Notes under the pieces: model-generated | Databases searched by the model: none | What the model saw: only the letters and a program-made list of their open reading frames with translations | What the model was told of the DNA's origin: nothing | Made by a program: the position numbers and the translations under genes | Assembly (NCBI GenBank): GCA_903813345.2 | Contig: CAIIXF020000006.1 | Location: 37,105,936 to 37,167,347, forward strand | Source: Owenia fusiformis | Taxonomy: Eukaryota > Annelida > Polychaeta > Sabellida > Oweniidae | Direction of reading: 5' to 3' | DNA length: 61,412 nt | In this document: positions 12,457-24,991 of the stretch, piece by piece | Position numbering within the stretch: the stretch's first letter is position 1 | Layout: each line of letters starts with the position of its first letter

Positions 12457-13327
12457 TATTACCAAGGTTTCTGGGTATCTAAATAAGGTTGAGCCAGGTG
12501 ATGATATTATGGCTGATCAGGGTTTTAGGATACAAGACTTGTTAAGTGTGCAAAAATAATTCCACCCTTTACCCACAAGGTGACAGTAAGTAAGGGAAAA
12601 ACGTCTTACGCCAAAACAAATTAAGAACACCCAGAATGTAGCCAGACTCCGTATATGCGTTGAACGTGCCATTGGCAGAATAAAGAACTTCAGGTTAATA
12701 GGAAATGTTATTCCAATGATATTAAAGTATGTGACTGGACAGATGATTACTGTCTCTGCCTTTTTGTGTAATTTAATGTCACCTCTAGTCAAAAAGTTAA
12801 TAACCTCATATTGTCAGTGGATTCTGAAGTATTATGTAATGTGATATCATTGTAAACATACCATGCATAGGCTAGGCTAGTAAACAAGTGAAGTGATCTC
12901 ATGTTGAACTGATTAAACTGTATATTTCCATTTACCTAATAATACAATTAGAGAATTCTAAAATTTGAGTTTTTCAACTATTGATTCATAATAGGAGAAA
13001 ATTCTCTCATTAAATCTGCTATATTTTTACACACACTGCAATATTATATGACTTTTATATACTAGTAGCAAGGACAGACACATAGTGTACTTTTTTAGAT
13101 TTTAGACTCATTTTTTCTATTTTGGATGAGTAGCGAGTGTTTATAGTGAATATTGATCTCATTTTTACTCCAGTTCTGCTCAAAATTATATACTGTAACA
13201 ATTTATTTGAGTTGGCTATGACAACTCTTGCAATGTAGTAAAGATGAAAAATGTGACACTTAAAATATTCTTTCATTTGAGGGAAACCTCTTATTCTTTA
13301 CACACACTACAATAGTATTAACTTATA

Positions 13328-14427
13328 CAGGGTGGGCCAAAAAAAATTCCAACTTTTTTAAAGGCTTGAAAAGGATCATAACATTAAGGTATTGACATAA
13401 AAATTCATATACAGAAACTTTAGGATAGGCATATTTTACCATTCAAATATTTAAGCTAATACTGACTTCAAACTTTTTCAACAGATCTTTGAATATCAGT
13501 GGTAAATTGTTCATGTGTCCAGATTTTACCATTTTTCCTAGAAAATGTGAATTTCTATGATTTTTTGTGATTAACAATAACACATTCATTATGTTCTCTA
13601 AATCTGCTAGAATCTTTTAATTGTTTAACGAATGGCTAGTTCAGTTTTGTAATAAGTATCTACTATGGTATTATTTTATACTGTATCTATTAATTATTTA
13701 TTTAAAAAATGTGCCATGCATCCGCCTTTTACCTTCACTATCACACAGACACAAGGGCGTAACTGCAATGGCGCCATCCAGCGATTCTTGTGGTACTTCT
13801 TTCCACTTCTCCTAACCCCTTTTAGTTGATCAATAGTGTGTGGGGATTACCATTAACTGCAATAAACTGCTCCAGGTGCCTCCATGTGTGATAGTCACAG
13901 GGGTTGGCATTTGGTGTATTGGGCAGCCATTTATAAGGACTAATAAATCTAGAGGTATCATCCTCCAGGTATTCCAAAGTGTCCCTTGCCCGATGGCTGG
14001 GAGCGATAGTGAAGGTGAAAGGTGGATGTAAGAACATGTGATTTATAAATGATTAATAGATACAGTATAACGTAATACCATTGTGAGTAGATACCGATAT
14101 AAAACTGTCCTAGTATATTGAATAAACAGTTATCAGAGATTGTAGCAGATTTAGTGAACATAATGGATGTGTTATTGTTGATCACATAAAATCATCCTCC
14201 AAGTCACATTTTCTTTAAGAAACAGTAAATCTCAGACACATGAACAATTTACCATCGATATTCAAAGATCTGTCAAAAAAATTAGAAGTCAGTATTATCT
14301 TAGATATTTGAATCGTAAAATCTGCCTATCCTAAACTTTCTGTAAATCGATTTTTATGTCAATACCTTCATGTTATGATACTTTTCTAGCCTTTTAAAAA
14401 AGTTGCAAAATTTTTTGGCCCACCCTG
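13328..14427 (-). mobile_element. 1.1-kb mariner-type element with long inverted arms
   Basis: It starts CAGGGTGGGCCAAAAAAAAT, is mirrored at the right end and is flanked by TA. The arms match for more than 100 bp (GGTATTGACATAAAAATTCA, CTTTAGGATAGGC). The minus strand carries a transposase C-terminal remnant at about 13700-14035: APSHRARDTLEYLEDD, PYKWLPNTPNANPCDYHTWR and IAGWRHCSYA. NPCDYH corresponds to the region of the last catalytic Asp in mariner-type transposases. Stops interrupt the frame. Confidence 0.8.
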
Positions 14428-14487
14428 TATAGTGTAAGGTACATATTGTTTACATTTTTAGATTTTAAACTTTTAGATATTTTAGAT

Positions 14488-14672
14488 AGCACCAGCGGAT
14501 CTAGACGGGGGCGTGGGGGGTGCACGCCCCCCCCTAAAAAGTCGGGAAATTCGTGTTTTGCCTCATCACTTTTTACAAAATTTGACTCTTTTTTTTTTAA
14601 TTTGCTCACAGTTATTTTCACACGCCCCCCCCCCCCCCTTCCTAACACAAAATCCTGGATCCGCCCCTGGTA
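14488..14672. mobile_element. 185-bp MITE with C-rich arms
   Basis: The ends CAGCGGATCTAGACGGGGGC and GGATCCGCCCCTG are near mirror images, with G- and C-runs just inside. A related half-copy (GTTGCGGATCCAGAAGTC, then a G-run) stands at 9542. Confidence 0.6.
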
Positions 14673-14949
14673 GAGTAGTGAATAAGTACATGTAGTGTAT
14701 ATAGTGTATGTTGATCTCATTTTTTATTCAAAGACTGCTCAAGATTATATAGTGTAAATGCCTATTTTAATTGAGTTGGCTATGACAACTCTTGCAATGT
14801 ACAGTCATATAATAAACTAGAAGTCTTATGATTCATTTTGACTTGATATTCAGGAACTGATGCAATATTATATCTAATATATTTACCTTTTTATACTAGT
14901 GAATAGTACATGAAGTGTAAAACTTCAACATTGATAGAATTAATGTTTC

Positions 14950-15790
14950 AACAAGTCAATGTTCTTTCAAGAAATGTTTTTTAGTCATACAAGTATTTAT
15001 TTTTAATTTGTGCAAAATTTCAGATGTATTCATCACCTATTCATTTGTTAGAATATTTGTCAGAATATATGTACAGTTCACTAAAACAGCTAAAATATTT
15101 ATTATTTTAGATAATAAAATTAAAAAATAAAACATTGTATTTTGTTTAAATTTTCTGTTTTTAAATTGTAATTCCCACCCTTCCATTCAATCACCTTCAA
15201 TTGATGTATATATGAAATTCCATTTTCGCTCAAATGTAGTTGTGGATTGTTACAACCACTTGGGTGTTACTCGACTGATAAACTTTTAGGTAATAGCAAA
15301 ATGTATGTAACATTAAGTGCTACCTTAAAGACAAGAAATTGCAAATTTCAATTTCAAAATTTTGATTACCTAATTTATTTTTATGTACTATCATTGTAGT
15401 ATTTGCAATAATTTACCATTTGACACTGACCACATATTCACAAAAAAGGAAAACTGCTTTAACTCTATTTATTGAAACATTAAAACAAAACAATGCATCA
15501 TACATTCAATATTCAATCCATGAATAATCCTCATCAAATCTACAGTTGAAGATGAACATCTTATGAATATAACATTTACTTTTGAAAAAGCTGAAACAAC
15601 TGAGACATCTAAAATGTTAAGGAAAAAATCATGATTTTTTTATAAAACGAGTTCCATCTTCTATGAATAGGAATCATAAAAATTAACTTATGATGAACTT
15701 GATTCAATTCATTAAGAATTCATTCATAAGTAACAAAAACATTTCATTTAAAATTCATAATTTTTAATGAAAGTTGCCAAAAAATGAATG
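14950..15790. other. no feature recognised
   Basis: AT-rich DNA without recognisable genes. Many short TTCATGAA and AATGAATTATT words recur onward to about 17 kb, giving weak local self-similarity. Confidence 0.4.
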
Positions 15791-15797
15791 TGTTAAT

Positions 15798-16031
15798 CTA
15801 ATAATTTTTAACAAGGCATTAACATGCAAAATCTCACCACCTGCCATTTGATACAGACACCACACTGTCCATAAAAAATGTGTGACATAAAAACAGACTT
15901 ACATATATATATTTAAGAAATTGTTACAGACGCCAACCACCAACCGCCGGATGCCAACTGCCGGACGCCAACCGCCGTCACAAAAAACGGAGACCATAAC
16001 AATATGTCACCACTTTTTGGTGGTGACATAA
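15798..16031. repeat. two adjacent copies of a dispersed repeat
   Basis: The first copy (15798-15895) has TTTTTAACAAGGCATTAACA, CTCACCACCTGCC and GTGACATAAAAAC. The second (about 15915-16031) has CGCCAACCGCCG blocks and ends GGTGACATAAAAAC. Related copies are at 45030, 48790 and 58200. Confidence 0.7.
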
Positions 16032-16638
16032 AAACTGATTCATGGAGATTTCATAAACACTCAATTTCATGTTCACCATTCAACCACAAATGCAATTTTC
16101 ATGAACTTTCAATGAATAATATTTATGAAGAGAAGTATAATTGAAGAATGTATTTTTCATGCAAGATTTAATTAAACATACTAGTAGTTCGTGAACTTCA
16201 TCCTTGAAATGTTAATGGGATAATTCATTCATTAATTACGAACTTACACATGACAGTTCATAATCTATTTATGACTAATTCTTTGAAGTATCTTGTGTCA
16301 GATTATTCAAGAAATTATATTTCAGATCATTCATCATGTATCATGAACTTCGCAACTAAGATGGCCGTTAAGTATGCCATTTGTCATGAAGAATATTTCA
16401 TTAATATTTTATTGCAACATTTATGAAGTTTTATAAAACATATGTCATGCAATTCATTCATAAATTATTGTAAAATTATTAATGAACTATGTTGAAATAT
16501 TTAAGTAATTCATGCATCTAAATGAATTTAATATTCATTTTGTGCTTCAACTTACACAGAATTATTCATACTTAAAATACTGAAAATAGTATAGCCTTGA
16601 CCTGTTTTTCAATAATTCATGTAAGTTGTTGTCATTTA

Positions 16639-16778
16639 TGTCCTGGTCACATTTGCTCGGATTTTCACTATGGCGCCTGGCCGATTGAGTATTTTGTTCA
16701 AAATTGAATACAATATTGAACAAAACACTCAATCGGCCGGGCGCAGGCCGATGGGTCGGAGCAAATGTGACCCAGGCA
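16639..16778. mobile_element. 140-bp palindromic MITE (Harbinger-like), copy 1
   Basis: The whole element folds: GGTCACATTTGCTCGGATTT pairs with its mirror at the right, and CGGCCGATTGAGTATTTTGT pairs with ACAAAACACTCAATCGGCCG. A second copy is at 50595-50714. Confidence 0.8.
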
Positions 16779-17115
16779 TAAGGATTGAAAATGTCTGTCA
16801 AAAAGTGTGTCATTTGAAGTGATGAACACATCATGATAATTCATGCAAAGCTTTTATGCAATAATGAATTACTGTAACATGATTCAAGAAGTTACCCATG
16901 GACTTTTTGTACAAATAATGCATAAGGAATTCTGATCTTATGTTCTTGGAATTTTCATTAATATTTGTTCATTCATAAATGACGAAACAAGTATGGCCAC
17001 AAAAAGTGTGCCATTTGTCATGATGAACATATCATTGATAGTACATTGATGAATTCTTATCTTAACTTAACTTATGTTCTTGAAATTTTCGTTAAGGTTG
17101 CTTAAAATGCTGCTT

Positions 17116-17893
17116 ATTTTTTCGTGAGGCCATTCAGTAAAATTACGATTTCTCTGCACTCTGATGTCCAATCAACATCATTCGAGTATCTATGTGTTCC
17201 TGACACGTTTACGCATCCGGTAATGACAACGTCCACCCACAATTTGCATGCGAATTTGACGTAATTCATGACTGAAGTCGGGAACACAAAAATATGTGAT
17301 ATTCTTTCAGAATTGTTTATAATAACTATTTACAAAAATGTTCCAGAGACACAAATCCATTAGGTAATGTTTGTTTTAAAGTCGGAAAGCCCTTATAAGA
17401 CAATACACACCCAGATAAAACCCGGAAGACTGCAGATTTCATGTTATGATTTACGTTCATGTAAACAAGTAAAGTTCATATAATCCCCATATAAAACACT
17501 GGACTACGTGACATGTAATAACATGTGCAAACTGAAAAAAAATTAAAATATATAAAATTAAATTTTCAACATAGCATTTGCTTCCGTGTTCTGTATCCCC
17601 CTTTACCTGCTTAATAAGGCAATGCATCTTCAAATAAAACCTTAGCCAAGTAGATTAGAGTTTCTGGAACACTTTTGTAAACAGTTTTCACAAGCAATTT
17701 TGTTTGTGAATGTCAAATTTTGTCTTCCCGATTTCAGTCATATATTAAGTCAATTTCGTGTGCAAACGTTGGGTAGACATTGTTATTTTCGGACGCCCAA
17801 ACGTGTCAGGAACACATAGATACTTGAATGATCTTGATTGGACATCAGGTTGCAGAGAAATCGTAATTTTACTGAGTGACTTCACGAAAAAAT
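17116..17893. mobile_element. 778-bp foldback element with about 200-bp arms
   Basis: Left arm words ATTTTTTCGTGA, CAGTAAAATTACGATTTCTC, GTATCTATGTGTTCCTGACA and GACTGAAGTCGGGAA all recur inverted between 17700 and 17893. The interior is non-coding. Confidence 0.8.
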
Positions 17894-17959
17894 GAAAAAG
17901 GCTATACGCCGCGTTAATATAGACACACGGGGTGGGGTTAAAATAAAGCACTCCATGCA

Positions 17960-19200
17960 TTGGCTATACATGCTATATCATTCATGAAGTTGCCGTAACC
18001 AAATTCTGATCAAATATGAAGTTATTGAAATTGACTATGGCTGATTTTTAGACGCCTTTATTTATATTGTAAAAAGTTATAATAGAAAAAATCTTTCTGA
18101 GTAAAGGGCATCTGAGAACAAATATCAATGTAATCTCAATATAAATTAGACAGGCCACTAACTTTACAAATACTTTCAATTCAAACTAATTATCATAATT
18201 TCATGAAATAATCTCTGATTTTGTAATGTCCACAATTCTACTTTTCAAGCTTCCAGTGATTGATTATTTGATTATTAACTCCAGTACTTAATGAAATTAC
18301 AATATTCAGCTTTATCTCCTCTCCTTGATACAACCATCAATAAAATCCAATTCATAAAAGTTTTTACAATAAAATAGTAGTAGTTTGAAATAACACCAGT
18401 CATTGAATCATTGAAATGCTACAAGATATGTACGTGCTAAAATGTACTCTTTACAAATAACAGTAGAAACATTCCTGTTTACATCAATCAAACAAATCGT
18501 TCTCTAGCAAAATCAACAATTGCATAATTTTAAGTTTCGAACTTCAAATCAAACAATAAAATTTAACCCAGTCGAAAATAAAAATGTATATGTGGCAACT
18601 AATCTACAGAATTATTGCTCAACCTAACTACTGTATGATTATAATTGCATAAGGATGCTGACCCTAAATCTAGCTAGATTCACTATCCTGCTGACTTACA
18701 TAAACATTGAAACAGAACTCCTAACAATAATCTCTCAGTTGGTCTTCATGAAAACTTATATAATTATTTTGTTATCTTGCAAAATTAACAATTCACACTT
18801 CAAATCAAATAATAAGAATGAAACTATATTGCTTCAGTATAATTGATAATTTTGGGCTGGCTTAACCCGATTTTTAACCCTCGAAAAATCTTGCATCTCG
18901 TCAAATAAAAAATCATGCAAAAACATGTTTATGTCTACAAAAATGTATAATATTCATTTAAATCTTAACTGACCAATTTTAACTCATAACTGGTGACATA
19001 AGACCTTAGAAAAGATATGCCAGGTGGAATGGGGTCAAGGAGGAACTTGGAAAAGTGGGATTGTAGGGCATGGGAGCGATGCAAGAGGATTGACACATAA
19101 GAATATAAAGAAGATAAAGATACACAAAAAATCAGAATATTAAAAAATCTGTGATAAGACCCCTTTTCCTGTGGCCTGTCTCATATACTATTTGGTACCA
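17960..19200. other. no gene recognised
   Basis: AT-rich DNA. The word CCCCTTTTCCTGTGGC at 19160 occurs inverted near 38846, which marks a dispersed repeat of unknown type. Confidence 0.4.
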
Positions 19201-19226
19201 TTCACCTATACTGAATTATATTTTAG

Positions 19227-21549
19227 GAATTGTCAGCCAAGGTCCCGATTCTAGACTGACTGTTAATAGTATGATGGGGAATGGTGTATACATGGCAGAG
19301 AGTTCAACTAAGGCAGATCAGTATGCACTATGCAGGTATAATTTGTTTGTAGCAGTAGAAGCATGTGTAGCAATCTATAATTTACATTAAATATCTTTGT
19401 TTGCTAATTCAGACTGATTGACTTTTTATGTGAGAAATAAAACAATCAGAGGTAAGATTTTGTTCAGAATTCCAAGATTTTGAAAATTTAACCCACGGAA
19501 ATTTCCAAATGCCAATGAATGGAATTTACATCCAAATGAATACACAGTTTATATACAAGTATCAATCTAATAAAATTAAATAAGTTTAGGCTTTTCATGG
19601 GCGTTATAGATACTTGTACCCTTTTTCCTATTATTCAGATGCAGTTGTTCATAGATATAAATACACATATATAGTAGCAATTACTATTAAATCTTATTTT
19701 TAATTGCAGATCCCAAAGACCAAAGAAGTGGTGGTGAAAAGAAAATGTTTCTTATTAGTCCATGGTATGAAATCTCTAGGACGTTTAATAAAGGAGATGG
19801 TAGCACACTATAGCGCAGCGATATTTGACCTAACATTAACATACCTACATATGTTCCCTAATAATTTTTATTATAACCATTTAATATACTTCCGGTGTAA
19901 AAGGGTAGGAGGTCCTGTCAAATTATGGTCCTACTTTCCATTGATTTATATGGTGACCTAAATACAACTCTTTCCCTTATTATCGTATCCACAATCAGGG
20001 CCAGTAAGGGCCTTTAAGAAAGGGGACCATAATCCCCAGGGGACCATAATTTCTTTCACACCGGCTTTTAGAGTGAATTATGCCTGCCATTAACAGAGGT
20101 CAAAAAATTACCAAAAAATAAAATCCCAATTTTTCACAATTTGGAGAACACAATGCAACAGAAAATAATACAAAACTATTTTAAATATATGATCAAGGTT
20201 TCTAAGCTATACGTTTGAGGTTATTTTTCTTATCAATACCAAAACATTGTGTAATCAGTGCATCGACGTTTTGTATTGTATCTCAGGTATTAATAAGATT
20301 AATGCTACAAATGAATCACTTTTATATTAGAATTACAAATGCTTAAATTATGTAAGTTTTTCACAAAATAGGTCTCAATACGTTTTGAGATATGGACTCT
20401 TATTCAGCGGTGAACATTAAAAATAAAGGAGAGCCTATTGCTCTTCCTTGACTAATTGGGACGATAGCTGGAAATTATTTTTCTCGTATTCAGATATAGC
20501 TCCGTTGCTTACCCTACTATCACACCAAGACTTGGTCGAACTCCTGAATGATTGAGAAAAATGGTTATCATTATCTTCCTAAAATCTGCTTATATCCAGC
20601 GGTAAGGTCAAAGAAGAAAAAACCATCAGAAAACTTGATGATATCCAGTTATTATCCACAAGGAACGTCGAGGAAGAATTGTAAGGCGTTCGATTGCATA
20701 TGACTCTAATTGATTATTAGACATGCCCTTGGAATATATGAACATTTCAATACCTCTGTAACATTTAATTTGATATAAATCTTACCTATTTGTTATTCTA
20801 TAAAACATAAACAATACTTTGTTGTTTGACCCCTTGCGATTATATGGAAAACATCTGGTTATGAAATGTTTTAAATGGTAAGAAAACTAATATATTCCAA
20901 ATCATAAATTATCTAAATATTCCACACAATTTTTGTTTAATCTGCTTGGCTCATATTTGAAAAATCAGACAAAATCTGAAAAACACACTTGCGTAATTAC
21001 ACTAATTGAACACCGACATCCACAGTAAAATTAAAGTATATTTTTACATTACAATAATCTATTTTTTGTTCGTATGCTTAGAATCACGGTCAGAGTCTTA
21101 TAAAATGTATAAAAGTTCGAATCAAAATATTTACGTTTTTTGACCCCTTCTGATGAAAGACATTTTTCGAACCGAAAGCCGGAAGTTTTTTCAGCAAATG
21201 GTATTTTAAAAGAATCAAGACATATGCACCTCCATAGATATTGCTTCAAATATTGCTGCGCTATAGTGTGCTACGGATCCTTCATATTCGAAATCATACC
21301 ATGGACTATATGCGTGCATCATTGGGAAACATACATGTGGCTAATGAGGTATTTGCCTTCAGGCGCCCTCCATGTGTAGAATATGGGAAAAGTTGCAACA
21401 ATAAAATATGCAGTGCCCATACACCATGTGATTCTGTATTGGCTGTACAGCGCCCAGGTGGCGCTGGTAGATTACTGTTCCGAGAGTTCATAGTCTACGA
21501 CAACAGCCAAGTTTATCCAGAATTTTTGATAACTTACGAAAGAATATAG
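19227..21549 (+). pseudogene. poly(ADP-ribose) polymerase catalytic-domain remnant
   Basis: Exon 19227-19335, bounded by AG and GT, encodes GNGVYMAESSTKADQYA. This matches the PARP catalytic segment holding the Tyr of the H-Y-E triad. A second exon begins at 19710 (DPKDQRSGGEKKMFL), is interrupted at 19756 and resumes at 21312 (RASLGNIHVANE, RRPPC, LLFREFIVYDNSQVYPEFL). It ends with a stop at 21549. REFIVYD holds the catalytic Glu region. The His motif (HG-S/T) should lie in an upstream exon that I did not find. The phase across the first intron does not fit (two bases left, one needed). Together with the transposon this suggests a dead gene or gene fragment. Confidence 0.75.
19756..21308. 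mobile_element. 1.55-kb DNA transposon inserted in the PARP exon
   Basis: The ends TAGTCCATGGTATGA and its mirror TCATACCATGGACTA are flanked by TAT (19753-19755 and 21309-21311). A second inverted block inside, GTAGCACACTATAGCGCAGC, lies at 19800 and mirrored at 21255-21274. Removing the element and one TAT restores the PARP reading frame exactly. No transposase is recognised, so it is non-autonomous. Confidence 0.8.
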
Positions 21550-22495
21550 ACTCATATCCTACGCCGGGCGGCAAGCGAAACATTATCTAGATTTATTATA
21601 ATTATTATGAATATTATTTTTTGCCCAAAATCACTTGAAGAGTTCTTTCTTGTTACGGGCCTGTGTTGCAATAAAAACTCATTATAAGTTTAGATTAATA
21701 ACCCCGTTTTATAAATACCATCATTGTCTCACAAAGCGTCAGATTCTGTAAAATTATGCGATGTTGTGATTTTGCAATAAAAACAGACTGATGTACTGTA
21801 ACTTAAAGATTTTACTGTGTACTTTTTATAAGAAACGAAGCATCAAATGCTTTTTGAGGTGTCCCATGAGCTGATATCAACTTCGTGTCTTTTAAAGCAT
21901 ACTAGACTCGACTATATGTTTTACGATCATACATATTTCATGAATATTGTGATGGATATTATTGTAATCTGTCAATTAATTTGTTGTAAACTTTCCACCA
22001 AGCATAATGGTGATGACGTACAATGATAGATATCGACAATGGCGTTGGCGGTAGCGGTGTGGTGACTATGATGTAATGATAATGTTAATTTACAGACTGG
22101 GCCAAAAAGCTCCATATTTTTACATATGAATAGAACTTTTTTGAAAATGAATGGATTTCAATAAACTCTTCGAATGAAGAGCAGAAATCACCTTTTCATT
22201 TATGTACACAAAATTGGCATTAGATTAATCAAATTATATTTATTATAAGTAGGCCAGTTTATTATCGTATTAGCTTAATTCATATTATATCGTATTTGGT
22301 ATAACATAGAGTGCTGTGTTACAATTCTTTTTATTGAATGTTGCCAATTGTGGCTTGTACTAAACGTGTGTTTTCTGAGCTGTATCCTTATTCCGGTACA
22401 CCGAATTATCGGTATTTATTTCTGGTGAAAATAGAACTTCTGACTACGTCAGAGCGTTTCCAGGCGAATTTCAAATAATGTAGCAACCATTTTAA
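21550..22495. other. sequence 3' of the PARP remnant; no gene
   Basis: A possible polyadenylation signal (AATAAA) occurs near 21672. I recognise nothing else up to the retrotransposon. Confidence 0.4.
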
Positions 22496-22509
22496 ATTCT
22501 AAGAGCGTT

Positions 22510-24708
22510 TTTTTTTTTTATAGGTTATGTTTTATTTATCAATACTATCATTTCACAATGTCCGACAATGGGCCAAGGCCATTGGCATTAGTGGCCCATG
22601 TCGATTTTCACAAATATAATAATATATTTTCACATTTATACAATTTCTAAAATAGAGTTAAGTAGGCACATAAAAATCAAGTTATTTTAGGCTGCTGAAC
22701 ACTCAGCATGACAATACATATAAGTTACATGTGACATTTTACACCAAATATATAAAGTTAAACATAGTCTACAATTAAAGAAATAAAGTTGGCAGTTGTT
22801 GTGACTATAAGCTTGTTAGTTTCAATTTTATATGTTGAGCCACCATATAACAATGTATCTAGTTTCTCTTTTGCATTTAGTTTGTTATAATGGTTAATGT
22901 TGAAATTGGGTATCCCTGCAAGGTCGAGTGCTAGTTGTTCCCTGAGATCAAGTAAAAGGGGGCAAGAAAAGAATAGGTGTTGGGTTGTCTGAGATCGAAA
23001 ACCGCACAGGCATTGAGGATTGACATTATTGAATTGATGCTGGAACTTATGGTAACGAAAAATGAAATCACATCTGGTTTTATTAAGCACTATTTCAGCT
23101 TGCCTGTCTAAATTCAAGTGGACTGTGTCAATTAGGGTCTTCTTCGGAAATAAATGTTTTTTAAGATGGTATTTAAAAGTGCGCTTTATTGGAATGGTTT
23201 TGAGTTGATCAGGTAATGTGTCCCTCTCCCATTCAGATATAGAAGAAACTACTGCACCGCGTCTAGTTTTTTCAGATTGTTTTATGGGTACAATAAAATG
23301 GGGCGTTTTTCTTAGGGCTCGAGTTGGCCTCTTGTTTCGGTACAAATTGAAAATATTTGAAATGTATGGAGGGGCATTTTCATAATAAACATCATGCATT
23401 AATAACAGTTTCTTTTGTTTTCTTTTTTCCGATAGTGGAGCCCAGTTTAGAATTTTCAGAATTTTGTTTGTATTTGTTCCCTTGATACAGCCGCTAACAA
23501 TTAAGGCTGCCTTATAGTGAAGCCTGTCCAATTTCAAGAGTTCGTGTTTTGGAGCCGCATCAAATAAAACTGAACCGTATTCTAAATGGGGTAAAATAAA
23601 GGACATATACATAGTTTCAAGGTGTTTACTAGCAATCTTATATTTTAAACAATTAAGTGGATTTATCATCTTGTCTATTTTGATACGGAGTTGGGTTATG
23701 TGTTCGGTGAAAGTCAGAGCATCATCTAAAATTACACCCAGGTGGCAATGTGAATCTTGTCTTGCTATAGTTACACCATTCATGGTAACTGGCTCAAACT
23801 GCCTCTTGAAACGACATCTACTCCTAAATATCAATTCTTTACTTTTAGATGCTTTGAATTTCAACTTCAACAAATCGGACCATTCAGACAACTTATCAAG
23901 ATCAAATTGTATTTCCCGCTGAGCTTCAGTTAGATCTCTGTCCTTATCAACTTTAAAAAATATAGAACTGTCGTCAGCATATAAGAACATTTTACCATTT
24001 CTAATGACTTCAGGTAGATCATTTATGTACAAAAGGAAGAATAGTGGCCCCCAGATAGATCCCTGGGGTACCCCACTATTGATTATGCCTTCCTCTGAGA
24101 ATTTGGAAGATATATGATTGACACGGCAGTTTAATTTTCTATTGGTAAGATAACTTTGAAAGAGATCAATAATACTCTGAGGTAAACCGTATGATTTTAA
24201 TTTTTTGATCAACAGGAAGTGAGGAACGGCGTCAAAAGCACCTTCTATGTCGAGGAAGATGCCTCTGGTGTCCGCCAAATCATCAATATTTGAATTAATA
24301 AAATGAACAATGCTTACCAGTTGATTTTGTGTATTGTGTCCTGGTAAAAAGCCAGATTGATTGATATAAAGTAAATTATTTTCTTTAATAAAAGTGTACA
24401 AATGCGATCCTGTAAAATTCTATTGAATAACTGACACAGTGGTTTATCTAAGGTGGAAGCTACCATTTTAAGCATTTTATTTGAAATATTGTCTGGTCCA
24501 CCCTGCTTTGAAGTATCAAGATTTTTTAGCAATTTATTAACTGTTTCCTGTTCTATTGATGGAATTTCCATTAAATTTTCAGTTCTAGATGGAAAATATC
24601 TGTCCGTGGATTCATTGTGATTATGATGAAACTTTTTAAGAAATTGATTCAAAAACAAGTCAGCTTTAGATTTATCATCTTCTGCTGTAATAATACCACT
24701 TTTTAAAA
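22510..24708 (-). mobile_element. non-LTR retrotransposon (LINE), 5'-truncated, with target duplication
   Basis: The minus strand encodes reverse transcriptase. An N-terminal part ends at LFNRILQDR near 24400. From about 24400 to 22758 follow SGFLPGHNTQNQLVS, the GVPQGS block, LYINDLP and the YADD catalytic box at about 23970. A C-terminal Cys/His motif (CLCGF, TTQHLFFSCP) lies near 22990. The two parts are in different frames, and the stretch between the fingers and SGFLPG is too short, so about 50 residues are deleted there. TCTAAGAGCGTT flanks both sides (22498-22509 and 24709-24720). A T-run, the poly(A) tail on the minus strand, adjoins the left copy. No endonuclease domain is present. 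The layout fits the Jockey/CR1 group. Confidence 0.9.
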
Positions 24709-24991
24709 TCTAAGAGCGTTATCCTGAAGTAGGCTACAAACCACAAATCAGCGTATTGGTATCAACATGTACAACAGAGATTATACAAACAGTGTTATTT
24801 TCAATTGAGCTATGTTTGTGTTGGATATAATCCACTATGCTTTAATGCTTTGGGGTACCTGGAAGCATCTTTCGGTTATCTTCAGTAACAGGCATGCCCG
24901 GCTGTCTTCGGTTGCCAAGGTCAAGGCCAACACTGACCCCTGGAATTAGAATTCAAGTGTCAGTTTTGTCCACAGAATCGGCCAAAGGAAA

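Larger units (their letters stand above)
7491..12800 (+). pseudogene. decayed THAP + DDE transposon (ISL2EU-like transposase)
   Basis: The N-terminal half of a THAP-type zinc finger begins at 7491 (MPVKYCCVVGCTSDSRKHSQ, then YPWMKKVNLFP). Its second half lies at about 8630-8700 (HFVDNEPTSANPVPTL). A likely linker exon at 9372-9504 is bounded by AG and GT. The DDE superfamily catalytic region starts near 11130: CTEFFTEKPNSP, YKSHNTAKLLVGITPCGAFH and LYAGNTSDR up to 11560, resuming after 12457 with KVEPGDDIMADQGF and ICVERAIGRIKNFRLI to about 12790. The reading frame is broken by stops, a frameshift near 11345 and nested insertions at 8160 and 11562. THAP and DDE together fit ISL2EU-type elements. 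The outer ends were not located. Confidence 0.7.
13038..14950 (+). repeat. degenerate tandem repeat with later insertions
   Basis: Blocks near 13038, 13308/14430 and 14868 share TGCAATATTATAT, TATACTAGT, TAGTGTA and TTTTTAGATTTTA. The first two also share GAGTTGGCTATGACAACTCT at 13211 and 14774. The second block is split by the mariner-type element at 13328-14427 and by the MITE near 14488. The array lies just downstream of the THAP transposon and may be its terminal repeat. Confidence 0.6.

Noticed and set aside
14394-14720. Pro/Gly-rich frames on both strands
   Set aside because: They come from the C- and G-runs of the MITE at 14488-14672.
22758-24401. 547-residue frame as a host gene
   Set aside because: It carries reverse transcriptase motifs, a 12-bp target duplication and a poly(A) tail, so it is a retrotransposon.
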